Both the position numbers and the translations under genes were made by a program. From assembly GCF_001297125.1 (NCBI RefSeq), contig NZ_LHPC01000028.1:310001-374000 (forward strand): DNA of 64,000 nucleotides, written 5' to 3'. The notes under the pieces are model-generated. The model saw only the letters and a list, made by a program, of their open reading frames with translations, searched no databases and was not told the origin of the DNA. Below, one piece after another: positions 18,826-27,325 of this stretch (the first letter of the stretch is position 1; each line of letters opens with the position of its first letter). This stretch comes from Pseudomonas sp. RIT-PI-q. GTDB lineage: Bacteria; Pseudomonadota; Gammaproteobacteria; Pseudomonadales; Pseudomonadaceae.

Positions 18826-19177
18826 GAAATACCTCTCGGTTTTCGGAGCAAGGGCCGCGCCTGGCCGGTCAAACCGGACAGCAACGAGAAAGACCGCAAA
18901 CGACTGATGTCGGCCGAGGAAAAAACTGGATTGTGCTCAATGTGGAGCCGATTGCCCGCGCTTTCAAGGCAAACGTCCTACATCCCTTGAAGACTTTGAC
19001 GTAGCCATTCGACTAACGGTCGAAAAATAATCGGAAAAACTTAACCAAAAAGCGGAATCGTCTGTCGCCTTCAATCGCAGATGGCCTCTATACTAGCTCC
19101 CCGTTTGTGCACCGCTCTAGTGCATTCGGCTGGAGCGCGACACGTCCCTCCACTCTCCATTCAGAGCCGCCGCAAAA
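18826..19177. other. Intergenic region between uvrB and the aminotransferase gene
   Basis: A 352-bp divergent promoter region. A TATACT at 19089-19094 is a possible -10 element for the aminotransferase gene, with no good -35 partner. A CCGGTCAAACCGG dyad lies near 18864. No open frame or RNA gene is convincing here. Confidence 0.5.
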
Positions 19178-20374
19178 ATGAGCCTGTTCTCCGCTGTCGA
19201 AATGGCACCACGCGATCCAATCCTGGGCCTCAACGAAGCATTCAACGCCGATACCCGTACCAACAAGGTCAACCTGGGGGTCGGTGTTTACTGCAACGAG
19301 GAGGGGCGAATTCCACTCCTGCGCGCCGTTGTCGAAGCCGAGACGATTCGCGTCGCTCAACACGCTTCCCGTGGCTACTTGCCCATCGACGGCATCGCCG
19401 CCTACGACCAGGCCGTGCAGAAACTGCTGTTCGGCAATGACTCGCCACTGATCGCCGCTGGCCGGATTATCACCACCCAAGCCGTGGGTGGCACTGGCGC
19501 ACTGAAAATCGGTGCCGACTTCCTCAAGCAACTGCTGCCGAACGCTGTCGTCGCGATCAGCGACCCGAGCTGGGAAAACCACCGCGCGCTGTTCGAAACC
19601 GCTGGTTTCCCGGTGCAGAACTATCGCTACTACGACGCCGCGACCCACGACGTAAACCGTACCGGCCTGCTCGAAGACCTGAACGCCCTGCCGTCCGGCT
19701 CGATCGTTGTGCTGCACGCCTGCTGCCACAACCCGACCGGCGTGGACTTGAGCCCGGCGGACTGGAACAACGTGCTGGACGTGGTGAAAGCCAAAGGTCA
19801 CGTGCCGTTCCTCGACATGGCCTACCAGGGTTTTGGCGATGGCATCGACGAAGACGCCGCCGCCGTGCGTCTGTTCGCTGAGTCGGGCCTGACCTTCTTC
19901 GTGTCCAGCTCGTTCTCCAAATCCTTCTCGCTGTACGGCGAGCGCGTTGGCGCCCTGTCGATCGTCAGCGAATCGAAAGAAGAAAGCGCGCGCGTCCTGT
20001 CGCAAGTCAAACGCGTGATCCGCACCAACTACTCCAACCCGCCGACCCACGGTGCAAGCATCGTCGCCGCTGTCCTGAACAGCCCGGAACTGCGCGCTCA
20101 GTGGGAAGAAGAACTGGCAGAAATGCGCCTGCGGATTCGCGGCATGCGCATTCAGATGGTTGAGCAACTGGCGAAGCAAGCGCCACAGCGCGACTTCAGC
20201 TTCGTCGGTCGCCAGCGCGGCATGTTCTCCTACTCCGGCCTGACGGTTGAGCAAGTGACCCGTCTGCGCAGCGAGTTCGGCATCTACGCCCTGGACACCG
20301 GCCGCATCTGCGTGGCCGCGTTGAACCAGAGCAACATCGACGTCGTGACCAAGGCCATCGTTGCGGTGATCTGA
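19178..20374 (+). CDS. Aromatic amino acid aminotransferase (class I, PLP-dependent)
   Basis: Cytoplasmic transaminase of 398 residues in the AspC/TyrB family. The PLP-binding lysine lies in SSSFSKSFSLYGERVG (about residue 247). Other fold signatures are HACCHNPTG, FLDMAYQGFGDG and RGMFSYSGL. The sequence resembles TyrB/PhhC-type enzymes, which interconvert phenylalanine and tyrosine with their keto acids, though aspartate activity is also usual in this family. It ends in a strong terminator. TyrB versus AspC cannot be settled by eye. Confidence 0.92.
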   Translation: MSLFSAVEMAPRDPILGLNEAFNADTRTNKVNLGVGVYCNEEGRIPLLRAVVEAETIRVAQHASRGYLPIDGIAAYDQAVQKLLFGNDSPLIAAGRIITTQAVGGTGALKIGADFLKQLLPNAVVAISDPSWENHRALFETAGFPVQNYRYYDAATHDVNRTGLLEDLNALPSGSIVVLHACCHNPTGVDLSPADWNNVLDVVKAKGHVPFLDMAYQGFGDGIDEDAAAVRLFAESGLTFFVSSSFSKSFSLYGERVGALSIVSESKEESARVLSQVKRVIRTNYSNPPTHGASIVAAVLNSPELRAQWEEELAEMRLRIRGMRIQMVEQLAKQAPQRDFSFVGRQRGMFSYSGLTVEQVTRLRSEFGIYALDTGRICVAALNQSNIDVVTKAIVAVI

Positions 20375-20390
20375 GTCGTCGAGTGATACG

Positions 20391-20422
20391 AAAAACGGGA
20401 AGCCCTTGGGCTTCCCGTTTTT
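20391..20422 (+). terminator. Rho-independent terminator of the aminotransferase gene
   Basis: AAAAACGGGAAGCCC and GGGCTTCCCGTTTTT form a 15-bp stem with a 2-nt gap, followed by a T-rich run, 17 nt after the stop codon. Confidence 0.92.
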
Positions 20423-20482
20423 ATTTGTCTCAGATAATTCTCAAAGCAACGATCAAGCCCCCTAGACTGCACACATCTACCT

Positions 20483-20572
20483 TGTAGGAGCTGGCTTGCC
20501 AGCGAAGGCGGCCGAACAGCCTATATCTATATTGACCGCTATGGCCTCTTCGCCGGCAAGCCGGCTCCTACA
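20483..20572. repeat. REPIN
   Basis: TGTAGGAGCTGGCTTGCCAGCGAAG and the inverted CTTCGCCGGCAAGCCGGCTCCTACA face each other across about 40 nt. It is the same REP family as the tandem array at 15.6-16.8 kb. Confidence 0.9.
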
Positions 20573-20610
20573 GGTTTTGTGTACACCCCGGAATTTTTAC
20601 GAGAGCTGAC

Positions 20611-20820
20611 ATGAAAAACGATGACCTGCGCGCTGAGCGCGATGACCTGGATGACCTGAATGACTTCGCGCCTCGCACCCCGGCCAAACGCAGTAACAAC
20701 CTGGTGATGCAAGTGGCGGCCGGCGTATTTCTCGGCGGCCTGGCCCTGTGGCTGGTGCAGCTGGCCGCGACGATGTTGTACGCCAAACTGATGCTCGGCA
20801 CGTTTACCTTCGGCGGTTAA
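20611..20820 (+). CDS. Small single-pass membrane protein, function unknown
   Basis: A 69-residue protein with a charged N-terminus (MKNDDLRAERDDLDDLNDF) and one hydrophobic helix at about 33-58 (VMQVAAGVFLGGLALWLVQL). A GAGAG site precedes the ATG by 5 nt. Codon use and the clean topology suggest a real gene. It converges on the next small gene, their stop codons overlapping by 4 nt. I do not recognise a family; a role at the inner membrane is all that can be said. Confidence 0.7.
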   Translation: MKNDDLRAERDDLDDLNDFAPRTPAKRSNNLVMQVAAGVFLGGLALWLVQLAATMLYAKLMLGTFTFGG

Positions 20821-21047
20821 GCCAGTTCGGTTGCGCGCTGGCTGGCGGCGTCGTCATAGGCGACGTAAAGCGATTCGGCGACCTGGCTTTTGATCGCCTT
20901 GGCGCTTTCCAGGCCCAGGACAAAACCTTCGGCCTTGCCACCGGCGCGGTTCAAGTCGTCAGCAGTGCTGGCTTGAGTGATGGCATCGAACAGCTTCTCG
21001 GCGTGCGGGCCGACACCTTTGGGCAGACTGATCTGAGCGATGCTCAT
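20817..21047 (-). CDS. Conserved small soluble protein, function unknown
   Basis: A 76-residue, mainly helical, acidic to neutral protein without signal or membrane segment (MSIAQISLPKGVGPHAEKLF to ATELA). The frame is open 33 codons upstream, but the ATG at 21047 has a GAGGTG site 5 nt away and is preferred. Its 3' end overlaps the stop codon of the convergent small membrane-protein gene. No family recognised. Confidence 0.65.
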   Translation of the reverse strand: MSIAQISLPKGVGPHAEKLFDAITQASTADDLNRAGGKAEGFVLGLESAKAIKSQVAESLYVAYDDAASQRATELA

Positions 21048-21234
21048 GCGAACACCTCGTGACGAGGTGAGAGGGTTGGATGATTCATGACGCGTACCTT
21101 TTCGGCGAATGGCCGGCAGCGCGTGTAACCACTTCCGGGCGGCCATGGTAGACCTCTGAGGCGATTCTGGTAACCGCCAATCGCCGATAAACCACCGTCC
21201 GTCCCGATGAATCCGTCAGTTTGCTAACAGATGC

Positions 21235-21263
21235 TTGACTTCTCTTTTTGAATCAGTAACATA
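21235..21263 (+). promoter_or_regulatory. Probable promoter of tRNA-Asn
   Basis: TTGACT at 21235-21240 is a near-consensus -35 element; 17 nt later comes AACATA as a weak -10. Transcription would begin within a few nucleotides of the mature tRNA 5' end at 21272. Confidence 0.45.
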
Positions 21264-21271
21264 CACGCCAT

Positions 21272-21347
<76 letters not shown>

Positions 21348-21384
21348 TACAAGGGTTCAGAGAAATATCTCTGAACCACTCGAT

Positions 21385-21409
21385 AAACCCGCCTTCTGGC
21401 GGGTTTTTT
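21385..21409 (+). terminator. Rho-independent terminator after tRNA-Asn
   Basis: The stem AACCCGCC-TTCT-GGCGGGTT is followed by a T-run. A further perfect hairpin (GGTTCAGAGA-AATA-TCTCTGAACC, 21354-21377) lies between it and the tRNA 3' end and may guide 3' processing. Confidence 0.92.
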
Positions 21410-21426
21410 CGTTTCAGCGTTCCGGG

Positions 21427-22413
21427 TTAGCCCTTCCCATATTCATTGAGATAACCCAGCAGTTTGCTGACGGCCGGCGACAATGGCCGCGACTGGCGCG
21501 TCAGCAGGCCGATGTTGACCATGGAGATGGGCAACTCGACCGGCAGGATCGCCACCATGCCGTAGCGCAGGTAGTGCTCCGCTACGTCATTGGGCACCAC
21601 GGCGATCATGTCCGACGCCTCGATCATCGAGGTGGTGGCCAGGATTGACGCGGTTTCAACGATGTCCAGCGTCTGCACCATGCCCCCGGCCTTGAGTGCA
21701 CTTTCCACATGACGACGCATCGGGCTGCCGATCGGATGCAGAATCCAGGTCTGCGTCACCAGGTCGGCCAGGCTCAGTTTTGCGGCCGTGGCTAGCGCGT
21801 GACCGGGCCGCGCAATGACGCGCATTTGCTCGCCCTTTTCGAACAGTTGAATATCCAGCCCCTGGCCGTCGATCTGGTCCGGGAGCCGCCCCAGCACCAC
21901 ATCAAAATCACCGCGAATCAGCGCCGGCAGCAGCGTGTCGCTGGTCCCGACTTCAATGCAGATGCGCACCTTGGGGTTATCCGCCTTGAATGCCAACACG
22001 CCCCGAGTCAACAAGGTCGGCACCGGGCCCATCACCGTGCCGATGCGCACCAATCCCGAAGCACCGCGCGCCAGCTCCGCCAGCTGAGCTTCGGCGTGCT
22101 CGAATTCATGAATCGCCCCGTGGGCGTAATGAATCATCACCTCGCCATACAGCGTCGGTTCCATGCCGCGCGGCAGGCGCTCGAACAGCTTGGCGCCGAG
22201 GCGTTCTTCCAACTGTTGCAATAACAGGCTCGCAGCCGGCTGCGTGGTGTGCATCGCAGCCGCCGCGCGGCGCAGGTTACGGAACTCGCCCAGGGCGTTG
22301 AGCAGGGCAATCTGACGACTGGAAATCTTCAGCGGGCTGAAGGTTTTCGCCGGCGCCGGGCTGGCGAGCATGGGGACTTTCGGCTGCTCTGACATATCAA
22401 TTTTAATATCCAT
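21427..22413 (-). CDS. LysR-family regulator divergent from the fuconate dehydratase gene
   Basis: A 328-residue LysR-type regulator with an N-terminal tail of about 30 residues before the helix-turn-helix (SSRQIALLNALGEFRNLRRA, TTQPAASLLLQQLEERLG). The effector domain (VRIGTVMGPVPTLLTRGVL) resembles GbpR-type sugar-catabolism regulators. A second in-frame ATG six codons in (MSEQPKV) is an alternative start. Divergence from the dehydratase/transporter pair suggests control of sugar-acid catabolism, the ligand probably being the substrate or a product. Confidence 0.9.
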   Translation of the reverse strand: MDIKIDMSEQPKVPMLASPAPAKTFSPLKISSRQIALLNALGEFRNLRRAAAAMHTTQPAASLLLQQLEERLGAKLFERLPRGMEPTLYGEVMIHYAHGAIHEFEHAEAQLAELARGASGLVRIGTVMGPVPTLLTRGVLAFKADNPKVRICIEVGTSDTLLPALIRGDFDVVLGRLPDQIDGQGLDIQLFEKGEQMRVIARPGHALATAAKLSLADLVTQTWILHPIGSPMRRHVESALKAGGMVQTLDIVETASILATTSMIEASDMIAVVPNDVAEHYLRYGMVAILPVELPISMVNIGLLTRQSRPLSPAVSKLLGYLNEYGKG

Positions 22414-22496
22414 CTATACGAATCGACGATTATGCCTATATCGCCGACCACCCTACAGTCGAGCTCCCAAGTGGTCACCTATAAAAAGAGTTCACC

Positions 22497-23813
22497 ATGA
22501 GTATTCGAATCACCCACCTGAGCGTTCGCGACATTCGTTTCCCTACTTCCCGGTCACTCGACGGCTCTGATGCGATGAACAGCGCGCCAGACTATTCGGC
22601 GTCCTACGTGGTGTTGCACACCGACTCGACCCACGGCCTGGAAGGCCATGGCCTGACCTTCACCATCGGCCGCGGCAATGAAATCTGCGTCGCCGCCGTG
22701 CAATCACTGGCGCCGCTGATCGTTGGGTTGACGCTGGAAGAGATCACCGCCGACATGGGCCGCTTCTGGCACAACATCACCGTGGGTGACAGCCAACTGC
22801 GCTGGCTCGGTCCGGAAAAAGGCGTGATTCACCTGGCTACCGCCGCCATCGTCAACGCCGTGTGGGACCTGTGGGCCAAGACCGAAGCAAAGCCGGTGTG
22901 GAAACTGCTGGCGGACATGACGCCCGAACAACTGGTCGCCTGCCTCGACTTCAGCTACGTGACCGACGCCATCACCCCCGAGGAAGCCATCGCCCTGCTG
23001 CGTCGCCAGGCTCCCGGCAAAGCCAAGCGTGAAGCGCAGATGCTGCGCGAAGGCTATCCCGGCTACACCACTGCGCCGGGCTGGCTGGGTTACTCGGAAG
23101 AAAAAATGCGCCGACTGGCCCGCGAAGCAGTGGCCGATGGCTGGACCCACTTCAAACAGAAAATCGGCGCCAACCTGGAAGACGACATGCGCCGCGCCGC
23201 AATCCTGCGCGAAGAAATCGGCTGGGAGCGCACCTTGATGATGGACGCCAACCAGGTCTGGAGCGTCGATGAGTCGGTGGCGAACATGCGTCGCCTGGCC
23301 GCTTTCGATCCATGGTGGATCGAAGAACCGACCAGCCCGGACGACATTCTCGGACACGCGACCATCCGCCAGCGCATCGCACCGATTGGCGTCGCCACGG
23401 GCGAGCACTGCCACAACCGGGTGATGTTCAAGCAGATGTTCCAGGCCCAGGCACTCGACTTCTGCCAGCTGGACGCCGCACGCCTGGGCGGTCTCAACGA
23501 AGTGCTGATTGTGTTGCTGATGGCCGCCAAGTTTGACGTGCCGGTGTGCCCGCATGGCGGCGGTGTCGGTTTGTGCGAGTACGTGCAGAACATCTCGCTG
23601 TTCGATTACATCGCGGTATCCGGCTCGCTGCAAAACCGCGTGCTGGAATACGTCGATCACCTGCACGAACACTTCCTCGAACCGGTGGTGATTCGCAACG
23701 GCCGCTACATGCCACCGCAACGGCCCGGCTACAGCATCGAAATGACCGCCGAAACCCTGGAACGCTACCAGTATCCCAACGGCCCGGTGTGGATTGATCT
23801 TGCCCAATCCTGA
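22497..23813 (+). CDS. L-fuconate dehydratase (enolase superfamily)
   Basis: Mg-dependent enzyme of 438 residues, most like L-fuconate dehydratase, which removes water from L-fuconate to give 2-keto-3-deoxy-L-fuconate. Visible features are the KxK acid/base motif in HFKQKIGA, metal ligands in MDANQVW, WIEEPTSP and ATGEHCHNR, and the C-terminal HGGGVGLCEY. The start MSIRITHLSVRDIRFPTSRS matches the family. It is co-directional with an MFS transporter, together forming a sugar-acid uptake and catabolism unit. Related sugar-acid substrates cannot be excluded. Confidence 0.87.
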   Translation: MSIRITHLSVRDIRFPTSRSLDGSDAMNSAPDYSASYVVLHTDSTHGLEGHGLTFTIGRGNEICVAAVQSLAPLIVGLTLEEITADMGRFWHNITVGDSQLRWLGPEKGVIHLATAAIVNAVWDLWAKTEAKPVWKLLADMTPEQLVACLDFSYVTDAITPEEAIALLRRQAPGKAKREAQMLREGYPGYTTAPGWLGYSEEKMRRLAREAVADGWTHFKQKIGANLEDDMRRAAILREEIGWERTLMMDANQVWSVDESVANMRRLAAFDPWWIEEPTSPDDILGHATIRQRIAPIGVATGEHCHNRVMFKQMFQAQALDFCQLDAARLGGLNEVLIVLLMAAKFDVPVCPHGGGVGLCEYVQNISLFDYIAVSGSLQNRVLEYVDHLHEHFLEPVVIRNGRYMPPQRPGYSIEMTAETLERYQYPNGPVWIDLAQS

Positions 23814-23912
23814 CCACTAAAAGCAGCACCTTCCGTTCGCGCAACGGCACAGTGGCGCCCCTTTGCACCGGGCGCCATGACAGGCGCACCTGCCCACATT
23901 AGGACTATAAAA

Positions 23913-25106
23913 ATGACAATCCTAAGCACCATCACGGTTGCCCAGGCTCCGGCTGCCTGCAACGAACAACGCTTGACCAACCTGCTGTTGCGCAAACTGA
24001 TGCCGCTGCTGGTCGTGGTCTATGTCATGAGTTTTCTCGACCGCACCAACATTGCCCTGGCCAAGGCCAGCATGGGCATCGACCTTGGGCTTTCCGCCGC
24101 GGCGTATGGCCTGGGCGCCGGGTTGTTCTTCCTAACCTACGCGCTGTTCGAAGTGCCCAGCAACCTGATCATGCAAAAAGTCGGCGCACGGTTCTGGATC
24201 ACTCGCATCATGATCACCTGGGGCCTGCTCTCGGCGGGCATGGCGTTCGTCCAGGGTGAAACCTCGTTCTATGTCATGCGCCTGTTGCTGGGCGTCGCCG
24301 AAGCGGGCCTGTTTCCGGGCGTCATGCTGTACCTGACCTACTGGTTCAACCGCGAACAACGCGCCCGCGCCACCGGGTATTTTCTGCTCGGCGTCTGCGT
24401 GGCCAATATCCTCAGCGGCCCGCTCGGCGGCGCACTGTTGCAGCTCGATGGCTGGCTCGGCTGGCATGGCTGGCAGTGGTTGTTTGTACTGGAAGGCCTG
24501 CCCGCCGTAGCGTTGGCCTATGTGGTGTGGAAGAAACTGCCCGACGGCCCCTCCTCCGCGTCCTGGCTATCGGCAGCCGACGCCCGGGACATCGAAGAAC
24601 GCCTGAACGCCGAGAGCGAAGACGCCCCACAACAAACCCGCCTCAGCCAGATGCTGCGCGATAAACAAATCTGGCTGGCGATCGTCGTCTACTTCGTGCA
24701 TCAGATCACCATCTACACCGTGATCTTCTTCCTGCCCGGCATCATCGGCACTTACGGTGCGTTGTCACCGCTGCAAATCGGCCTGTTGACGTCCGTGCCG
24801 TGGATTGCCGCGGCCATCGGTGCCGCCACTTTTCCCCGCTTGGCAACCTCACCGCAGCGCTGCCGACGGATTCTATTCTTCGGCCTGCTGACCATGTCTG
24901 CCGGCCTGCTTATGGCCTCGTTTTCCAATTCTTACATCGGCCTGATCGGCTTTTCGCTGACGGCGCTGATGCTGTTCGTCGTGCAGTCGATCATCTTTGT
25001 TTTCCCCTCCAGCCGCTTGAGCGGAACTGCCTTGGCGGGTGGCTTGGCGTTCGTCACCACCTGCGGGTTATTGGGTGGTTTCGGCGGTCCGTCGGTGTGG
25101 GGTTGA
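23913..25106 (+). CDS. MFS transporter of the anion:cation symporter family, C-terminally frameshifted
   Basis: Inner-membrane uptake carrier, probably for the sugar acid degraded by the preceding dehydratase. Hydrophobic helices and ACS-family signatures are clear (VVYVMSFLDRTNIALAKASM in TM1, GVAEAGLFPGVMLYLTYWF in TM4). The ATG at 23913 has a TAGGA site. The reading frame ends early in GGPSVWG; the expected VGLIEQATGSPRNGL continues in another frame from 25097. A single missing base near 25097 therefore removes about 40 residues, including the last helix. A sequencing error in the GGTGTGGGG run is a real alternative. Confidence 0.85.
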   Translation: MTILSTITVAQAPAACNEQRLTNLLLRKLMPLLVVVYVMSFLDRTNIALAKASMGIDLGLSAAAYGLGAGLFFLTYALFEVPSNLIMQKVGARFWITRIMITWGLLSAGMAFVQGETSFYVMRLLLGVAEAGLFPGVMLYLTYWFNREQRARATGYFLLGVCVANILSGPLGGALLQLDGWLGWHGWQWLFVLEGLPAVALAYVVWKKLPDGPSSASWLSAADARDIEERLNAESEDAPQQTRLSQMLRDKQIWLAIVVYFVHQITIYTVIFFLPGIIGTYGALSPLQIGLLTSVPWIAAAIGAATFPRLATSPQRCRRILFFGLLTMSAGLLMASFSNSYIGLIGFSLTALMLFVVQSIIFVFPSSRLSGTALAGGLAFVTTCGLLGGFGGPSVWG

Positions 25107-25222
25107 TCGAACAGGCCACCGGCAGCCCTCGCAATGGCTTGCTGGTGATCGCCGGCTTGTTGGTCTTTGCCGCGCTGGTCAGCCCCCGCTTGCGTCAGGG
25201 CCAAGAAAAAACCGCCGTCTGA
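25097..25222 (+). pseudogene. Out-of-frame 3' end of the MFS transporter gene
   Basis: In the +1 frame relative to the transporter, codons read VGLIEQATGSPRNGLLVIAG and on to RQGQEKTAV, a normal last helix and tail for this family. Joining it to the upstream frame by one inserted G would give a protein of about 436 residues. The stop codon lies inside the following terminator hairpin. Confidence 0.8.
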
Positions 25223-25234
25223 AAAGACGGCGGT
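25211..25234. terminator. Bidirectional rho-independent terminator
   Basis: ACCGCCGTCT-GAAA-AGACGGCGGT is a perfect 10-bp stem with a tetraloop and an A-run on its left side. It lies between the convergent MFS and purine permease genes. Confidence 0.85.
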
Positions 25235-25266
25235 TCTGTTATTGGCTTACTTGACGGATACCACCG

Positions 25267-26784
25267 TCAGACATGCTCACTGCTTTTCGCATGGCTGGGG
25301 TGGTGCTCGTCCGATGCATGAGCCGGTTCCACCACCGGAATTTCCTTGCCGTCGCAGTCATGCAGTTTGCCGTCGCTGAAGTAATCGCCTTCACGCAACG
25401 CTGCCAGATCCTGATAGCGCAGAACGCGTTCAGTACCGGCCGCGAACACTGACTGCTGATCGGAGTTACCGGCGGTGAGGTGGTTGAAGGTCAGGTTGAG
25501 CACGATGGCCATGATCGCCGACGAGCTGATACCCGAGTGGAAGATCGTCGCGAACCAGCTTGGGAAGTGGTCGTAGAAGTTCGGCGCGGCGATGGGAATC
25601 ATGCCGAAGCCGATGGAGGTGGCGACGATGATCAGGTTGACGTTGTTGCGGTAGTCGACCTTGGACAGCGTACGAATCCCACTGGCCGCGACGGTGCCAA
25701 ACAGCACGATACCGGCACCGCCAAGCACCGACGTCGGCACAGCCGCGATGACCCGGCCCATGAACGGCAGCAGGCCCAGGATCACCAGAAACAAACCGCC
25801 GGTGGCCACCACGAAACGACTCTTGATGCCCGTCACCGCCACCAGCCCGACGTTCTGGGCGAAGGCGCTTTGGGTGAACGAGCCGAAGATCGGCGCGATC
25901 ATGCTCGACAGCATGTCGGCGCGCAAACCGTTGCCCAGGCGCTTGGAGTCCACCTTGGTGCCGATGATTTCACCGACCGCCAGGATGTCCGCCGAGGTTT
26001 CCACCAGCGTCACCATGACCACGATGCACATCGACAGGATCGCGGCGAAGTGGAAGGTTGGCATGCCGAAGTGGAACGGTGTCGGGAAGCCGAACATCGG
26101 GCCTTGAGTGACGGACGAAAAGTCCGCCATGCCGAGGAACACCGCGATCACCGTACCAATAACCATCGCCAGCAGGATCGACAATCGCGAGATGGTCGCG
26201 CTGCCGATTTTGCTCAGCAGCAACACCAGCACCAGCGTCACCGCTGCCAGACCGATATTCGCCATGCTGCCGAAGTCCGGCGCATGGCTGTTGCCGCCCA
26301 TGGCCCAGCGCGCGGCCACCGGCATCAGCGTCAGGCCGATGGTGGTGATCACGATGCCCGTGACCAGCGGCGGGAAGAACTTGGTAATTCGCGAGAACAC
26401 CGGCGTGATCAGCAAACCAATCAGAGACGCCGCAATCACCGCCCCCAGAATCGACTGGAATCCGCCCTCACCGCCACTGCTGACAATCGCCACCATGGTC
26501 GCGACGCCAGAGAACGACACGCCCTGCACCAGCGGCAACTGACAACCGAAAAACGGTAAGCCCAGGGTTTGCAGCAACGTGGCCAGCCCCCCTGCAAACA
26601 ATGAAGCAGCAATCAACAAACCGATGTCCGCCGGCGACAGCCCGGCAGCCTGACCGATGATCAAAGGCACCGCGACGATACCGCCGTACATGGTCAGAAC
26701 ATGTTGCAGGCCGTAAGCCATATTCGCGCCGATCCCGAGATTCTCATCTTCAGGCCGTTGGTGTGAAACATGGGGCGTTTTCAT
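25267..26784 (-). CDS. NCS2-family purine (xanthine/urate) permease
   Basis: Proton-coupled nucleobase transporter of 505 residues with about 12-14 membrane helices. NCS2 signatures are GLQHVLTMYGGIVAVPLIIG near the N-terminus and VTLVETSADILAVGEI followed by ADMLSSMIAPIFGSFTQSAFAQNVGLV, which resemble xanthine and urate carriers. A His-rich hydrophilic tail (HASDEHHPSHAKSSEHV) is unusual in length. The ATG at 26784 (MKTPHVSH) is chosen over an in-frame start 11 codons upstream. A GntR-type palindrome lies 67 bp before it. Confidence 0.9.
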   Translation of the reverse strand: MKTPHVSHQRPEDENLGIGANMAYGLQHVLTMYGGIVAVPLIIGQAAGLSPADIGLLIAASLFAGGLATLLQTLGLPFFGCQLPLVQGVSFSGVATMVAIVSSGGEGGFQSILGAVIAASLIGLLITPVFSRITKFFPPLVTGIVITTIGLTLMPVAARWAMGGNSHAPDFGSMANIGLAAVTLVLVLLLSKIGSATISRLSILLAMVIGTVIAVFLGMADFSSVTQGPMFGFPTPFHFGMPTFHFAAILSMCIVVMVTLVETSADILAVGEIIGTKVDSKRLGNGLRADMLSSMIAPIFGSFTQSAFAQNVGLVAVTGIKSRFVVATGGLFLVILGLLPFMGRVIAAVPTSVLGGAGIVLFGTVAASGIRTLSKVDYRNNVNLIIVATSIGFGMIPIAAPNFYDHFPSWFATIFHSGISSSAIMAIVLNLTFNHLTAGNSDQQSVFAAGTERVLRYQDLAALREGDYFSDGKLHDCDGKEIPVVEPAHASDEHHPSHAKSSEHV

Positions 26785-26850
26785 GTTAGGGGGTTCCCTG
26801 GTTTTTGTTATGCGCACACTGTATGCAAGACTCAGGACAAATGTCTATAG

Positions 26851-26864
26851 AGTTGTATACAACT
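26851..26864. promoter_or_regulatory. Candidate GntR/FadR-type operator upstream of the purine permease
   Basis: AGTTGTATACAACT is a perfect 14-bp palindrome whose core TTGTATACAA fits the T-GT-N-AC-A pattern of FadR-subfamily GntR regulators. No GntR gene is in the window, so any regulator is encoded elsewhere. Confidence 0.5.
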
Positions 26865-27018
26865 TATCGGTCACATTATGGACACATGGCCACGCGCCCC
26901 GCTGTTCACGCGCCTTCCCCTCAAGAAAAAATTCTTGCAATACATCCCCCGTCAGTCTTTGCCCTGCAGCGACTAGCCTTTGAGTTCCTGGCGACCACCG
27001 GTACGGACGCCCTCTTTT

Positions 27019-27041
27019 TTATACATATAAAGTATGCATAA
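27019..27041. promoter_or_regulatory. Inverted repeat overlapping the brnT start
   Basis: TTATACAT-N7-ATGCATAA (one mismatch) ends on the first base of the brnT start codon. BrnTA operons are autorepressed by the BrnA ribbon-helix-helix antitoxin, alone or with BrnT, and this dyad is the obvious candidate site. Confidence 0.5.
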
Positions 27042-27322
27042 TGAAGCCATTCGAAATTCAGTATCACAAGGCAAAAAACGCAGCCAACAGATTAAAGCAT
27101 CAGGGTGTGAGCCTCGCAGAGACTGAGTCGGTGTTTTATGACGAACGAGCCCTGACATTGCAGGACGATCATCATGACGAGCAGCGATGGGTCATCATGG
27201 GGCTGGATGCCAAAGGTCGCTTATTGGTCGTTGCGTACACCTACCGAGATCCTAATTTCGTTCGAATCATTTCCGCGCGCATCGCCACCCGGAACGAGCG
27301 TCGCCACTACATGGAGGGTTGA
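27041..27322 (+). CDS. brnT: BrnT-family ribonuclease toxin
   Basis: Type II toxin with a RelE-like fold that cleaves RNA and inhibits translation when released from BrnA. The 93-residue protein matches BrnT in length and motifs: HKAKNAANRLKHQGVSLAET, VFYDERALTLQDD, QRWVIMGLD, RLLVVAYTYRD and VRIISARIATRNERRHY, the last including the conserved Arg residues. The toxin precedes the antitoxin with a 3-nt gap, the normal brnTA order. Confidence 0.93.
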   Translation: MKPFEIQYHKAKNAANRLKHQGVSLAETESVFYDERALTLQDDHHDEQRWVIMGLDAKGRLLVVAYTYRDPNFVRIISARIATRNERRHYMEG

Positions 27323-27325
27323 CCG

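Noticed and set aside
18826..19177. LexA/SOS box ahead of uvrB
   Set aside because: No CTGT-N8-ACAG-type site with correct spacing was found in the upstream region.
25480..26559. 359-codon plus-strand frame opposite the purine permease
   Set aside because: Extremely Asp/Arg/His-rich antisense frame of a membrane-protein gene; no plausible product.
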